The notes: generated by a model not told the origin, from the sequence alone. Counted from the stretch's first letter, positions 26,101 to 38,119 are shown. The stretch: DNA of 64,000 nt from Prototheca cutis (GCA_002897115.2 BCIH01000007.1:393938-457937), one strand, 5' to 3'. Made by a program: numbers and translations.

Positions 26101-27709
26101 GAGGCAGTGGGCGTGTTGGTGGAGAAATCTGGCGATCTGAACGTCCGCGTGGCAGAGGCGGCAACGGCGGCGGTGGTGGCGTTGTTAGACGCCGGAGCCA
26201 CCTCGCTTGCCTCCAACTTGGGCCCTGNATTGAAGCCGCCGCCACTGCGAGCCGCACCACGAGCAGTGCTCGGCCGTATCTGTTTGGCGGCAGCGCTGCT
26301 GGATCGGCTGGGCGTCGCTGGACCCAAGGGCGGGGCCATTCCGCCGGACCTGCTGCGGGGCTTTGTGGCCCCGGCACTGCAACACGCTGCAGCAGAGGTG
26401 CGAGCAGCCGCAGCGAAACTGTGTTGGAAAGTTGGCAATGCCGGGGGTCCATCAGCACTGGCAGCCCTCCTGCCAGCAGACCTCAACCCCAAACTGAGAG
26501 CCGCCATTTTGTCTGGCGAGGTCGGAGCACTGGAGCCTTCGACCCCGGTGTCCAGGACACCCTACGATCAGCGGAGCCGCCGGGGGTCGTCGGAAACCGG
26601 TGTGCTGACATCAGAATCAGTTCCGGGCCCTTCCCCAGCAGCAGTGACGCAGGGCCGCACACCGTCGGCAACAACAGCGCAGAGGACGCCGCCATCCAAG
26701 CCTGCTGCCGGTGTCAGTGACAGGCAACAACAGCAGTTGTCCGCGCGGGGCAAGGCGCAGCAGCAGCCGTTCAGTCCCGTGTTGTCGACCAATGCAGCGG
26801 CTCGCGACGCTCTCTCTGCCTTTCCCAAGGGCGCTTTTCCTGCCGAGCCGGCGACAAGGCCGCGGGGCGGCGGCAGTGGTGGTGCAGCGGTGACGACTTT
26901 TCGGGGAGGTGGTGCGCCACGTGCACCCCAGCATAACAGCAATGGCAACGGCCAGGGCCCACGGCGCGCACACACATCTCAGAGAGACCCAGTCGACGAC
27001 CAANNTTGGAATGAGCCTGGGGATGTGGAGATGGAGGACGCCGATGCTCGGCTGTTTGAAGCGGAGCTTCGTGCCCGAGAAGCAAGGTTTGGTCCCACTC
27101 ACCCTCAAGTCGCTGAGGCGCTGATCAACCTCGCCATCATGCACAACCAGGTACTGTCCCAGCGTTTGTCGTTGGTGACAATACTTTCTTGGTGAGCAGC
27201 CGAACGTACATGATGCACCCCACTCCCCAACTCCCACCCCAGCCCATTTGTATTCCAATACTGCAGAGGGGCGATGCTGACGCGGCGCTGCCTCTGTACC
27301 AGAGGGCACTGGGCATCATGGAGCAGACTCTGGGCGCGGATCACCTGGAAACAGCGAATGTCCTCACTGATATTGCCGTGATTCACCTGGAAAAGGTGAG
27401 CGAAATGGCCAAGTATCATGTCAGTCTGGTTTTCATGGTAACGGTGGCCATCATCGCATGGACGGTGCCAGNCCTGAGAGCCCATTCCCGTGGAGACATT
27501 GCCCCTCTATTGTCCCAATTTCAACTGCCGACTACCCAAGCCCCCTTTTCTCAACCCATTGCCTCCTCACGATCACCATGAATGCACAGGGTGACGAGGC
27601 CAAGGGCAGGCCGCTCCTGGCCAGGGCTCTTGCCATTCAGGAAGTGGAACTCGGACCCGGCCACCCCGACGTCATTGCCATTCGGGACGTGCTCGATGAA
27701 GGCATCTGA
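23117..27709 (+). CDS. CEP104: CEP104-like protein with C-terminal kinesin-light-chain-type TPRs
   Basis: Nine exons join in phase: 23117-23161, 23317-23387, 23588-23675, 23862-24573, 24760-25526, 25744-25899, 26056-27150, 27267-27395 and 27590-27709. They give 1060 residues. The N terminus carries the jelly-roll of CEP104: NALYPQEVVLRLGQPARLT, LKLLSHQFK and FSAREMKSVALPG. Two UVR-like helical pairs follow (about 273-345, with AAAVEAEDYDEAKRLK and AEAVAAEDYDTAKEI). Next is a disordered stretch and a TOG-like helical domain (about 530-750). Known CEP104 proteins (FAP256 in Chlamydomonas) cap microtubule plus ends and ciliary tips. Here the chain does not end in zinc fingers. It continues in the same exon into FGPTHPQVAEALINLAIMHN and then two more tetratricopeptide repeats up to VLDEGI. 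The third intron has a GC donor. N bases at 25059, 26227 and 27004-27005 fall in exons. Confidence 0.85.
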
Positions 27710-27904
27710 TCGCAACCGAGAGGGCTGGAGTCTGTGAATTCTGTTGATCATCCCCCCCCTTCCAACAAATGACTCATGTGATGATCGTGATCGCCTCCGC
27801 CCAGCTGCAAGAACATTTGGCTTGCATCGATTCGTTAAAAATGACCCACACGATTGGGTGCACGAGTGGATCAGAGGCTGGAAAGAGCGGCCCTTCGACG
27901 TGCA

Positions 27905-28124
27905 TCACTGCTTCACATTCGGGCCCGCCACATCAGCAGATCCCCCATCAGGATGCGCCAGTTCCAGTCCCAGTAAGTCCAGCTGGTCGGCAGCTACGTG
28001 CGCTGGCGCCTTTGTGACTGCGCAGGCGGCCTGCGCAGTCTTGGGAAATGCAATGACTTCGCGAATGGAGTTCGCCCCTACTAGCAGCATAGCCAACCTG
28101 TCCAACCCCAGCGCAAACCCTGCG

Positions 28125-28191
<67 letters not shown>

Positions 28192-31100
28192 CGCGCGCGC
28201 GTGCGCGCGTGCTGGGGCCCTGGGGGGAGAAAGTGAGGAGTTTTCTACTAAAACCAGCAAATAATCCCCCTCCAACAAAAACTGGCTGGCTGGCTTCCCC
28301 TCTCGCTCGAAAGACCTCATGCACTCACCGCCATGAGGAGGTGCACCCTGGCTCAAACAATCCAAAAGGTGCCCAAACTGGGCAGTGTACTGTTCCCTTG
28401 GGAGTCCAATGGCCTCAAACACGCGCTCTTGAAGATCCCGCCTGCAGAGAGTTTGGAGTCCATGAGCAGGAGGTCGGTTGGCAGGACCGGATCTGCCAGC
28501 AGCACCGAGCAACCGCCGCTCGTGACAACGACAACCTCTGGACCAGACCTGTGGATCCGTAGGCTGCCCCCACCGATCTCAATGCCATTGTAGACGAGAT
28601 CATAAGCGTGTGCCCGGCACTGTTCCAGTGGCAAGCCCTGCTTGCCGGTTATGAAGTTTGGCGGGGCCATGGTTTCGTGTATGTGTGCTTGGGGCAGGAA
28701 ATGGAAGCTCTTGAAGATGCCTTGCAATGCTCAACCCGTGACATCGTCTCCCATACACTGCCATCGGACAACCCCATACAAACGATACCCCGCAGGCCAG
28801 AGCAGGCCCCGACCTTGGCCATGTCGTCCTGGTTGGGCGCAGTGAATGGGTGGTGCAGGGCTTGCAGCTGTCCCGTCGCCTCTTCACGTTCAAACCCGGG
28901 AAAGTCCACGACCCAGAGCAGCGCACCAGCAGACGGCTGCGGAGGAGATGGCGCAGACGCAGGCAATGGAGCTTCTTCGACAATCCGGCACACTGCATGA
29001 GACAAGAAATTTCAGGTTGTCCGCGCACCACATAACAGAGTCGACCCCGCTCTCACATCTATGAGTCCCAGGGAGGACCCGAGGAACTGGCGCAGGTGAT
29101 CCATTGCCCGGTGGACCTTTCGTGGCGAGCCCGCCGTGAGGAGCAGCAGATCGCCCTGTGCGTGGACAGAGACTGGGAATGCCTCAGGAGGCGGCATTCC
29201 GTCGTCGTCATGACTAGCATTATCAGACGACGAAAAATCAGACCCAAACAACCCTTCTCCTCATCATCACCTCTTCGGCATGGAGTTTTGAAGCAATGGC
29301 TCGCTGCGCAGGCTCTCCCAGGGTCTGCAGCAGCGAGGAGCTTCCCTCCATCCTCCCCCCTGCCCCAACACGCAGTGCCACCAGCCCAGGGACACCCGCG
29401 TCCATCGCCATGCCTGCAAGTGCAATTACAAACGACGACCAGTCTGATTTTCTTGGAGTCCACTGCTCCGGCCAGGGTCACATATCGCTGGACCAAGACC
29501 AACCGTCCCAGCACCCACGCACCTGCCAAATCACCCTTTGGTGCTTTGAGGCGCGAGTTGGAGATGGCCTTGCCATTGGGAACACGCATGCCCTGCACGA
29601 TCCCTCCCTGTGAAACTGCGTCTGCAAACATCCTGCACGGCGGGAAGGCGAGCAGCAGCTGATGTTGTCGGCCGCACCACCAGGAGGAAACAAACCCAAG
29701 TTGGAAATGGCCCAGGGCGAGAATGGCCCAGGGCGGAATGTCAGCCATGCATCCTCACTTGAACGAGGTGCCCTTGACTGCCTCTGTGAGGTACCCCAGT
29801 TTCAACGGGTTTCTGAGGTCAGGCCTGTCGCTGGCGTACACCTCCATGGCCTTCTGGTATGTCATCCGGGGGAGTGGGAGGTGGATCGTCTGGCCCAGCA
29901 TCTGCACATGGATGTGTGTTTGGGGGTCACCTTGGGCAAAGGCCGTGGGGAGGTGTTCATGATTCCTGAACATCGGACACGCAGCAATTCACCACCAAGA
30001 AACAGCCCCCAAGTCAAGCAACCCCCAGGACAAACAAAATACCTCGTGGAAGACTCGTGCCATGAGGTCCTCAGCGACTGTCTGAATGCCCTGCTCATCC
30101 ATAAAGGCAACTTCCACGTCCAGCTGGGTGAACTCGGGCTGCCTGTCTGCCCGCAGATCCTCATCCCTAAAGCACCGAGCAATCTGCAGGGGTGTTGCAA
30201 GGTGTGGACTGAGCCCGGAATATCATTAAAAACATTGCCTTGACTGAACATGGGCACCGTGCTCTCAGCACGGTGGCATGGCCCTGACCCCTTCCCACCT
30301 CCGCTCCTTATCCTCTGTCACCCCACACCTGAAAATAACGGTCAAAGCCAGCCACCATGAGCATCTGCTTGTAGAGCTGGGGAGACTGGGGCAGGGCGTA
30401 GAACGATCCTGGGTGTACCCTAGGGATTGGGATTGGAATGGAGGTTGGCTGGTCGGCGAGGGTATGCTGCAGAGATGATCGGGGCTGATTCCTTTCTCCT
30501 GGCATCTGACAAGCGTGCTTTCCATCCAACCAGCACCCACAGCAGCAACATACCTGGATGGAACGATGAAATCCCGGGCCCCCTCGGGCGTGCTCCGTCC
30601 CAGCATCGGCGTCTCTATCTCAACAAAGTCATGTTCATCCTCCAGGTACCGGCGAATGGTCTTGACCAGCTGGTGCCGCCGGCGGAGGTTGGACGCCATG
30701 GCTGGACGCCTGGAGGGTTTGAGTTGGGTAAGAAGATGATGACCGCAAGAGGGCACCGATCAAGCGGCCACCCCAACAACCCCGCACTGATTCAAGCCTC
30801 CACTGTGCTGCATGCAGCGTTGTGCCACCACGCAACATGTCCCCCCCCCCCCCCCCAACACACACACACACACACACCACCACCAGTCCAGGGCGTGCCT
30901 GAGGTCAAGGACGCGGTGGCGAAGTCGTGTTTCCTCGCCTGCGGGTGCCGCCAACTCTGTGGGCGACACTGTGATGGGCAAACTGCCTTCTACACCATTA
31001 AGCAGCTCGATGCTGGTGGGCTCAGCCTCGATCAGTCCGGTAGGAAGTCCCGGGTTTGGGTCACTGCGTCGCCGCACCCGCCCCGCCACGGCGACAACGC

Positions 31101-31494
31101 ACTCGCTGCGCAGACGCCTCGCCACGGCCCGCAGCGCGGGGGGAGTCGCGTCATCGACAACCACCTGTGTCACGCCCGTGTGGTCTCGGATGTCCAGGAA
31201 TGTCAGTGCCCCAAGGTCACGAACGCGGTCCACCCAGCCACACAGGCGCACGTGCTCGTCAATGTGCGACACGCGCAGGGTGCCCGCGCCGTGCGTGCGG
31301 CTGGGCCACTGCAGGTGGGCCTGTAGGGGTTGCTCCCCTGGGTGGGCGCCGCCGCTGGAGCAGGCCCGGCACGGCGTCCGGGGCAGGGCCCATCTAGGGC
31401 TCGCAGTCCTCTTAATGACCTGCTGGGGGACAAACGGCTTCAGCCCCATGGCGTGCAGGTGGTGAAACAGTGCGATCGCCTGCGCCATTGACAT
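27905..31494 (-). CDS. DARS2: aspartyl-tRNA synthetase, bacterial/organellar type
   Basis: Twelve exons join in phase: 31494-30899, 30709-30554, 30419-30329, 30183-30043, 29901-29759, 29632-29523, 29413-29271, 29182-29029, 28992-28814, 28619-28549, 28441-28329 and 28119-27905. They give 703 residues. About 75 Arg-rich N-terminal residues look like a transit peptide. An OB-fold anticodon domain follows ([19 protein letters not shown]). The class II core has [43 protein letters not shown] (motif 2) and [14 protein letters not shown] (motif 3). The bacterial-type GAD insert is present. The enzyme charges tRNA-Asp in mitochondria, plastid or both. The first intron uses a GC donor. The last intron holds about 80 bases of GT/GC repeat against its acceptor. 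The exon end at 29029 is the least certain boundary. Confidence 0.94.
28127..28209. repeat. (GT)n followed by (GC)n
   Basis: A (GT)n tract at 28127-28183 runs into alternating GC at 28184-28209. On the sense strand of the aspartyl-tRNA synthetase gene it is (GC)n(CA)n and ends seven bases from the acceptor of the last exon. Confidence 0.95.
30839..30879. repeat. C-run followed by (CA)n
   Basis: Fifteen or more C and then (CA)n, in the first intron of the aspartyl-tRNA synthetase gene. On the sense strand it is (TG)n then poly-G, shortly after the donor. Confidence 0.9.
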
Positions 31495-31921
31495 TCGTTC
31501 ACCAAACGGGCTGGAGGGCAGCGCTGCTCGATGGCGCTACCCCATGGCTCGATTCCAAGCTCCACGGATTCTCATTTCATTACAAAAATGCCATGACGTT
31601 CTTCGGCGGCTTTCAAGGCGAATCGAGCGGTGTGTACGGCCGATTGTCGGGAGCACTTGGATCGCTTCCACATCACCCCCCGTCCAATGCAATTCAGCAT
31701 CAGGTGGCCTGGCATTCACCGCTTGAGGCACATCACCATGCACTTGACGACCCCAGGCTTTTCCTGTAATCCAGACCCACCAGTGCCAAGCGTGAGCCCC
31801 CTGCAAAAGAATGGATTGCTTTGAGCGCGCTGGAAAAAAAGTCCTGGCTGTCTGCTGTCAGCATGTCTTCATCTGGTCCATTGGGAAAGCCCCAACCCCC
31901 CACACCACACATGCAGCGAGC
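31495..31921. other. intergenic
   Basis: Spacer between the start of the aspartyl-tRNA synthetase gene and the end of MICU, both on the minus strand. A TTACA at about 31578 is TGTAA on the MICU strand. Confidence 0.4.
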
Positions 31922-34656
31922 TCACGTGATGTAAGACTGGTTGAGGACTTCGTAGAGGTAGTGATGGTTGATGCACCCATCCTCCTCCTCGAACAGATAC
32001 TCTATGATGGCAACCTGTAAAATGAGTCAAGGGTGCAGGACTTTAACGCTGGGTCACGTTGCCTTATTCCAACACGCGCACTGGCCCTGCAACTGCCAAG
32101 CATCATGCCATGTCTATTGCGCTTCAGATTTCAAACTCCAAAGCCCTTTGCCAATTGCTCATCACCACCATGTTTCCACGGGGCATCCCAGCCCATGTTC
32201 CTTGCCAACGCCAAGGCCACGTGCCTGTGTGTCTGACAGCGGGCATCCAAGGACGTTGCTGAAGACCCAGGCGACATCTTCCATCGTCACCCGGCCTTTC
32301 GAAGTGTAAATAAAGTCCAGGCCCACATCCAGTCGTCGCAGGCTCCGCCATGCATGCTGAAAAGCGAGAAACTCCTCTTTGCTCACTGTCTGGTCAGCCA
32401 GCTCGTCCGGCATCTCCTCCACCTGCAACACAAGGTGTGCGTGTGCGTGTGTGCGTGCGTGCGTGTGCACGCGCGCGCGCGCGCGAGACTGTCTGCATAA
32501 CAGCAGGAGGACATTGCATAGACCGGACGGACGGATGGATGGATGTCCAAGCATGCCCCCTGTGGCATCAACCCTCCCCGCTTCAACACATCCAGCATGA
32601 CACGGAGTTATCAATGCAAGAAACAAAACTAAAACTAAAACACCCCTTGCAACCACCCACCTTGTCGATGTAGCCATCGAGGTGCTTGAGGCGTGCCGCA
32701 CCCACCAGCGAATGTGCAAAGTCCTTGGCTCCCAAGCTCCCACTCCGGTCAACGTCATAGTACTCAAACTCCAGTTCCACAATCTCGTCCCTTTGTTGTG
32801 GCGGTAGGTCGGGTCGCATGAGTTCTCCAGGGCAGGCACCCGTTTCCATGCTCCAACCCTGCAAGCCTACTACCAATGATCCACGCATGCAGAACAACTC
32901 CCGCCCTCTCACCTCAGCTTGTGTAGAAACGCGGTAAATTGGGCCAGGTCCAGGCCATTCTGTCGTCCAAGGTGCTGCAAGAGCCGCTCCGCACTGGCCC
33001 TGGAGGTGTGGAACTCAAAGTCGGCCTGCCCTCAGGCCCTCCATGAAATATGCAGGTGTCCTTGCCTTGCCTGCCCCACTCACATGTCTCTCAACAGGGC
33101 AAGGAGGTGTGTCAAACTCCCCCAAGACACCACCTTGCTTCCTCTCCTACCTTGTACTCATGGTTGAGGAGCGGTCAAAGGCTCCGGTTTCGGGCAGTGC
33201 CTTGCGGAAGCGGCTCACCACACCGTGCAGCAACGACTCCAGTTCTCCTACCTCGATGGAACCCGAACTGTCAGTGTCCAGCAGATGAAAAGCCACTGGA
33301 TTTCATTTTGGAGAGAAATGGAAAAGGATCGTCGTTATTTATTTATTTTTTTTGGGGGGGGGGTCTACATCAGGGCATGAACTCCACAGACCCCGCAAAA
33401 CATTGCCCCCCCCCCCCCCCCCCCCCGCGGTGCGCGCAGAAAAACACCCACGCATACCGACAATGTCATCCATCGGAATGGACAGCAGGGCCAGCAGGAC
33501 CAGCCATTCATCGTATTCTATCTTTCCACTGTCGTCGGTGTCCAGCGCCTTGAGCGCAGAGCCCTTGCGCAACGCCTGCTTAGAAAGGGATTGTAGTCAA
33601 GACATCCCCCGGGGTCAAACAGCCACAATCCTGGGCCTTGGGAATTGACACAGCGATGTTTGTCGGGAATCATGAACACGGGCTTTCTCCAGCGAACAAC
33701 CCCAGCCTACGCACAGCAGGCTGTCGTGACCGGGACGACTCTTGCAGCTGGGGGCTGGGTTCGCCCCAGAGCGCGCCAGCCCGCAGGACGCCAGAGTGCT
33801 CTGGCGGGTAGACGGGGACGATGCTGCGCATGACATCCTGTGACGTCATCCAGACAGTCTGACCCTCCCGCTGTGTAGAGATGGTTGGTGGAAGCAGTTT
33901 GAGCGCTGTCAATGCCTCCGGTCCCGCAGATATTTGCGTGCCTTGATCTCTGCCGTTGCTAAAGAAGGGTGATATTCTGCAGGCATGTGCTGCAGGCTCA
34001 CTGAGGAAAAAGTTCCTTCTCCACTCCCCAACAACAGTTTAAACCTGGGAGGCAAAATACTCGAAGATTTTGTGTGGGCTGCTCATTCCCCGGATCTTGC
34101 GTTCATACCTGCAGGGCTGGCGGGCGAGGAAATATTGCTGGCAAGACGACGCATGGTACTAGGCATGGACATGCAGTAACACATGACATTCCTGGCAACA
34201 GACATCACCCTCTCCATTCAAGGGTTTGCACTAGTGATCCCCTTCATGCCTGCACGTACTTGAAGAACAGTCTTCGTTTCCGGTCAAGCGGCACGAGGGA
34301 CCATGCCTGTGAGTGTCGAAATGCAGAGTGATGGATTGCGTTTTTGAAGATGCTGCACATCAAATGCCACTGCTTTAAGCAGCGCTCCCCCACATCCCCC
34401 CCCCAACCACACACACAGGGCAGACCTTGTTTTCCTGTGCTGGATGCTGCAACTCCTCTGCTTGTGCCCTGGAGAGCGTGATGCCAGCAAAGCCCCATGC
34501 CAATGCCAAAGGAGCCCACATGTGCGCAGAATGCGAGGACCCGGCTTCCTGACCGGCCTGTGAGGCCGCAGGCAACTGAGTCAGGCTGCGACACCATGCA
34601 GTCCGCCTCGCTGCGCGCCAGCAAAGATGGCGCATGGTGGGACGCCAGCTGCTCAA
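31922..34656 (-). CDS. MICU: MICU-type mitochondrial calcium uptake regulator
   Basis: Ten exons are proposed: 34656-34426, 34306-34260, 34108-34045, 33915-33715, 33575-33458, 33295-33151, 32999-32913, 32790-32661, 32422-32225 and 32014-31922. They give 437 residues. An Arg/Trp-rich presequence and one hydrophobic segment (around 46-62) fit a protein of the intermembrane space tied to the inner membrane. The family signature KRRLFFKYERKIRGMSSPHK followed by IFEYFAS and WMTSQDVMRSIVPVYPP is clear. Two canonical EF-hands are seen, DTDDSGKIEYDEW and DTDSSGSIEVGEL. Later parts match the MICU helical core, for example LRDEIVELEFEYYD. MICU gates the calcium uniporter. The acceptor at 33916 lies in poor context, so a few residues there may be wrong. 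The intron after 32225 has a GC donor. The gene diverges from PIGP. Confidence 0.9.
33343..33426. repeat. T-G tract and poly-C tract in one intron
   Basis: A T-run then G-run at about 33343-33361, and about twenty-two C at 33405-33426. Both lie in the MICU intron 33457-33296. On the sense strand the G-run is near the donor and the C-run near the acceptor. Confidence 0.9.
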
Positions 34657-34897
34657 ATGAAATTATTTTCTATGCGTGATCTGCAGTGCAGAGCTTCAGA
34701 ACATCTTGTGAGCGCTTGGTGAGCTGGCTTGTTCAGCAGGATTTCCTAGATCACATCGGGCAAGAGATTCCGACACCATCCCGGGCGTTTCACCGACCGC
34801 CCGACTGGTTTCCTCCTCCGATGAGGATTTCAAGCACGTAGGCATGGGAACTAGGTCTGCATAGCATCATATCAGGTGTGTGCATGATGATGACGGC
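34657..34897. promoter_or_regulatory. 241-base divergent spacer MICU / PIGP
   Basis: Start codons at 34656 (minus) and 34898 (plus) face away from each other. The short distance means one compact bidirectional promoter. No motif assigned. Confidence 0.45.
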
Positions 34898-35512
34898 ATG
34901 AGCCGGCGGCAGGCCAATGGTGGCGCTGCTCATGCCGACGCACTGGAGTCGCCCCGTCACCCACCAACCGGCAGCAGTGTTCGGGGGGTATCGTTTGTCG
35001 AAGTCTACGGCTTTGTTGGCTGGGTATCCTCGATCGTCGCTTATGGTGCGTGAGCTGAGGAGCCATGCTGTGCTGAATCCTTGGTGGAGAGGGAATGACA
35101 ACAGGAATGAGGACTAGACACTTTGGGTTGGCAGCTGCCGGTGCCACCCCAGGTTTGATCTGAAGCCACCTCAGTCCCTCCACACGCAGTGCTGTACCTG
35201 ATCTGGGCTTACACGCCCGAACGCTGGCTTTCCGCCGTGGGCATCACGTACTATCCTTCCAAACGGTGGGCAACCACCCTGCCAGCCTGGGCTTGCGTCA
35301 CCATCCTCGCTGGACTGCTCGCCTATGAAGCGTGAGCAGCAACGAGATTGGATCTGTTGAACTGCATCTGTGTCCTGCATTGGTGCAGTTGCATTGTGCT
35401 GAGTTCCTGGTTCCCCGAATGATGACACTATTCTGGGTTCTCCAAGGCAGGGACATGAAGGGTTGCTCTCATCGTATCTCGTAAGCGCCCCCTCTCCACC
35501 ACCCAGCTCCCG

Positions 35513-35555
<43 letters not shown>

Positions 35556-35794
35556 TCAGGTTTTGTGCCACACTGGGCAGCTTAGACCCAGATCCCAGCA
35601 AGGTGGCACCACCGTTTATCCCCATCGACGACAGTGAAGTCGCCGATGTACAGCTGTTCAGCCGACCGGACCAAATGCAGCTGCTCCCCCTCAGAGAGCT
35701 TCCCGCCTCGGTAGTGAGGGATGTGCTCAGGAATGGGGTCTCGCCGCTGGAAGCTGAACGCCGGTGGAAAGCACGGCATGGCATGGCACATTGA
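34898..35794 (+). CDS. PIGP: PIG-P, GPI-GlcNAc transferase subunit
   Basis: Three exons, 34898-35045, 35190-35331 and 35560-35794, give 174 residues. The two-helix PIG-P domain is complete: VEVYGFVGWVSSIVAYVLYL (first helix, joined across the splice), WAYTPERWLSAVGITYYPSK, and WATTLPAWACVTILAGLLAY (second helix). PIG-P is a small ER membrane subunit of the complex that moves GlcNAc from UDP-GlcNAc to phosphatidylinositol, the first step of GPI-anchor synthesis. The C-terminal tail after the second helix is cytosolic and ends KARHGMAH. The ATG at 34898 opens an in-frame hydrophilic leader. The second intron ends in a long (CA)n tract a few bases from the acceptor. Identity is strong. Confidence 0.93.
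35513..35554. repeat. (CA)n microsatellite at an intron 3' end
   Basis: About twenty CA units end four bases before the acceptor AG of PIGP exon 3. Confidence 0.95.
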
Positions 35795-36307
35795 GCACTG
35801 GGGGAAAGCACAGCATGACATTGAATGCCAGCTCAGGTCCAGTGCACTTGCCCATAGGGAGCAGCACGATGCCCTGCCGTAGCGACACTGGAGAGTCTTC
35901 CCAATGCAATGAAGCAGTGCATATGCCATTGCCTCACATTTCATGAATTGATTGTGACTGATACATGCAGCGTGCATGCCGCTGTTGCCCTTATGCTGTT
36001 GAAGGGTAGCAAACCCACATGGCTGTGTGTGTCCCCTTGGAAGGACGCAGTGTGTCATCATGTAAACATCAACATTGCTCCCAGAGTGCCCTATGTATTC
36101 ATTTTGCATGTGGCAGCCATTATCCATGTTGCACTGACACCGTGTTCAATCCAGGGCTGGGGCTCTCCCTCGGACCATTTCCGATGGGCAGCTCTGCTGC
36201 ATCTGGGGCACCTTCCGTTTCCGAGATCTCTGCACGGTACTCGGCGAACGAAAAGACACTCACGTTCGCACTTTAGAATCCTGGGAGACGCACCTCTTTT
36301 GTTTCAG
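35795..36307. other. intergenic, PIGP 3' end and VPS37 5' region
   Basis: No separate gene seen. A frame starting with ATG 36179 (MGSSAASGAPSVSE) could be an alternative first exon for VPS37, but no donor in it gives a fully convincing phase. A TGTAA lies at about 36062. Confidence 0.35.
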
Positions 36308-36337
36308 CGGCCATGGTACACGGATGCGTGGTGTGAG

Positions 36338-38119
36338 ATGCAATACGACGGTGGCCGGGCGTCGTTCGACCAGCAGTTCAAGTGTGTCTGGGAGGAGGGT
36401 GTTCCTGGACCGCCACCCCTGCTTGCACCGCGTTGGTTCCCACCACAAGGCGAATTGACCCCTGTTGCGCTCCCAATGTTATACTCAGCCGCTCGCAGCA
36501 AATAAACGAGGCTCTGGTGGCCGTGGCCGGCTGCCGATCGCTCAACCCTGATAGGCGAGTTGGCTGGTGGAGGGCTCATGGCTGTGGTGTCCACGGACGG
36601 ACTGGATTTCGGGGGCCGTCACAAGCCCCGACCTCGCGTGCATCCTTCTGGGAGGCTTGAAGTTTGCATGATTCCACGACAGGGCACGCCTGATGGCGAA
36701 ATTGTTTTGCCATGTGCAGCACACGGCAAGTGCAGATCCTGGGCCGTCGGGACATGCCCTTGACAACCCCCCACCCTCCTGCAACACTTTCTTCCTGCAG
36801 GTCCGTGCTTGAGGTCGGGTTCAACCTCAAGGCCGGTCCTCATGCCACAATTCGCGTGACGCTGCCACCTGGGTTCCCCATCGAACCACCCAAGCTCAGC
36901 ACGCCAGCGGTGCTGCAGCACGCCTGGGTGGGCGCCGGGGGCCAGGTCACGCCGCCGGCGCTGGCCGCTTGGGGGCGACCGGGCGGTCCCGACCGCCTCT
37001 CACCTCTCCTCCACACTACCGTAGCCGAGCTAGCCAGCGCCGCGGTGCCCACGCCCAGCAGCGGCACCGCAGCCACCGCGGCGGCTGCGGCGGCTGCAGC
37101 CACGGGGACGACGGCGCACGCGACGTATGCCGTGCCCGCAAGCACAGGCCCGATGGCTCCTATGCTGCCACCAGTCCCGCCGGCATTCCCTTTCCTGGAC
37201 CAGCTGAGCAATGCCCAGCTGATGGAGGCCCTGACGAGGCCGGAGGCCTTCGCCGCCCTCGTGGCTCGGACCGAGCGTGAACTCCAGCTCTCCAAGGTCT
37301 GACCCAGGAGTTTGGATGACATGGGGTAGAAGGGGACTGGGCATTTGGGCTTTTGTTGAGTATTGTTTCTCCATTAAGATAGATAGCGTGTAGGGAACAG
37401 TGCAGGTGCATGCGTTGTGGGTGGGTCCGATGGCACGGAGCATTTTCCAAGAACGATAACTATCCTCCTTTTGTCGGCCCTGATGACCCTTCTCCCACTC
37501 CACCCAGCCTGTGGAGGATGCATGGCGGGCGGCAGCCGAGCTGGCCAATGGTAACCTGGCCCGACGAGACGATCTGACAGACCTGGGCAACCAGATTGCA
37601 ATCGTGAGATCCAGCGAGTATGCGCCCGCAGAGCAGCTGTTCCAGGAACTCCACGACCGACAGCGGGCCCGGCTCGAGCACCTGGCTCCCAGGGTAAGTT
37701 GGCTTGCATCTGTTTTGGGTGGGGCGTTGCTGCTGTGTCGTGTGGTGGTGGTCTCCTTTTTGGCGGCGAGGGTGGGAGCAAGGAAAGAAGGAGGGCAGCA
37801 CTGGCAGACGGGGACACCTGGGTGGCGGCCAGGTTGGGGGATTGTGATGGCCAGCCAAGCTGTCATCTGCGTTTCGGGTTTGACACGACCTTCACCGGCG
37901 CAACAAGCCTGTCCTGCAACGTGCACGCAGGCACTGCTGCAACAGCTCAAGGCGGCGGCGCAGGAGGCCGAGCGTGCCAGCGAGGCGATGGTGGCGGCGG
38001 CCTCGTCGGGACAGCTGTCCCTGGATGCCTGGGCAGAGCCGTACATCAAGGCGCGCACCGCATTCCACGCGCGGGACCTCAAGTACCAGGCAGCACAGCA
38101 AAGCATCCCTCAAGCTTGA
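36338..38119 (+). CDS. VPS37: VPS37, ESCRT-I subunit with UEV-like N domain
   Basis: Five exons are proposed: 36338-36381, 36489-36554, 36801-37296, 37508-37693 and 37931-38119. They give 326 residues. The N-terminal half resembles the UEV-like fold of human VPS37A: NPDRSVLEVGFNLKAGP, LPPGFPIEPPKL and VLQHAWVGAGG. A Pro/Ala/Thr-rich linker follows. The C-terminal Mod(r) domain is helical: FPFLDQLSNAQLMEALTRPE, then LLQQLKAAAQEAERASE and DAWAEPYIKARTAFHARDLK. ESCRT-I sorts ubiquitinated membrane cargo into multivesicular bodies, and VPS37 bridges TSG101 and the rest. The start (MQYDGGRAS) is tentative; exon 1 could be longer, since a strong acceptor lies at 36307. The intron after 36554 has a GC donor (ATAG/GCGAGT). 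TGTAA at 38226 may be the polyadenylation signal. Confidence 0.82.

Noticed and set aside
26056..27709. TPR part as a separate kinesin light chain gene
   Set aside because: The TOG region and first TPR are in one uninterrupted exon, and the following exons join in phase without a new start.
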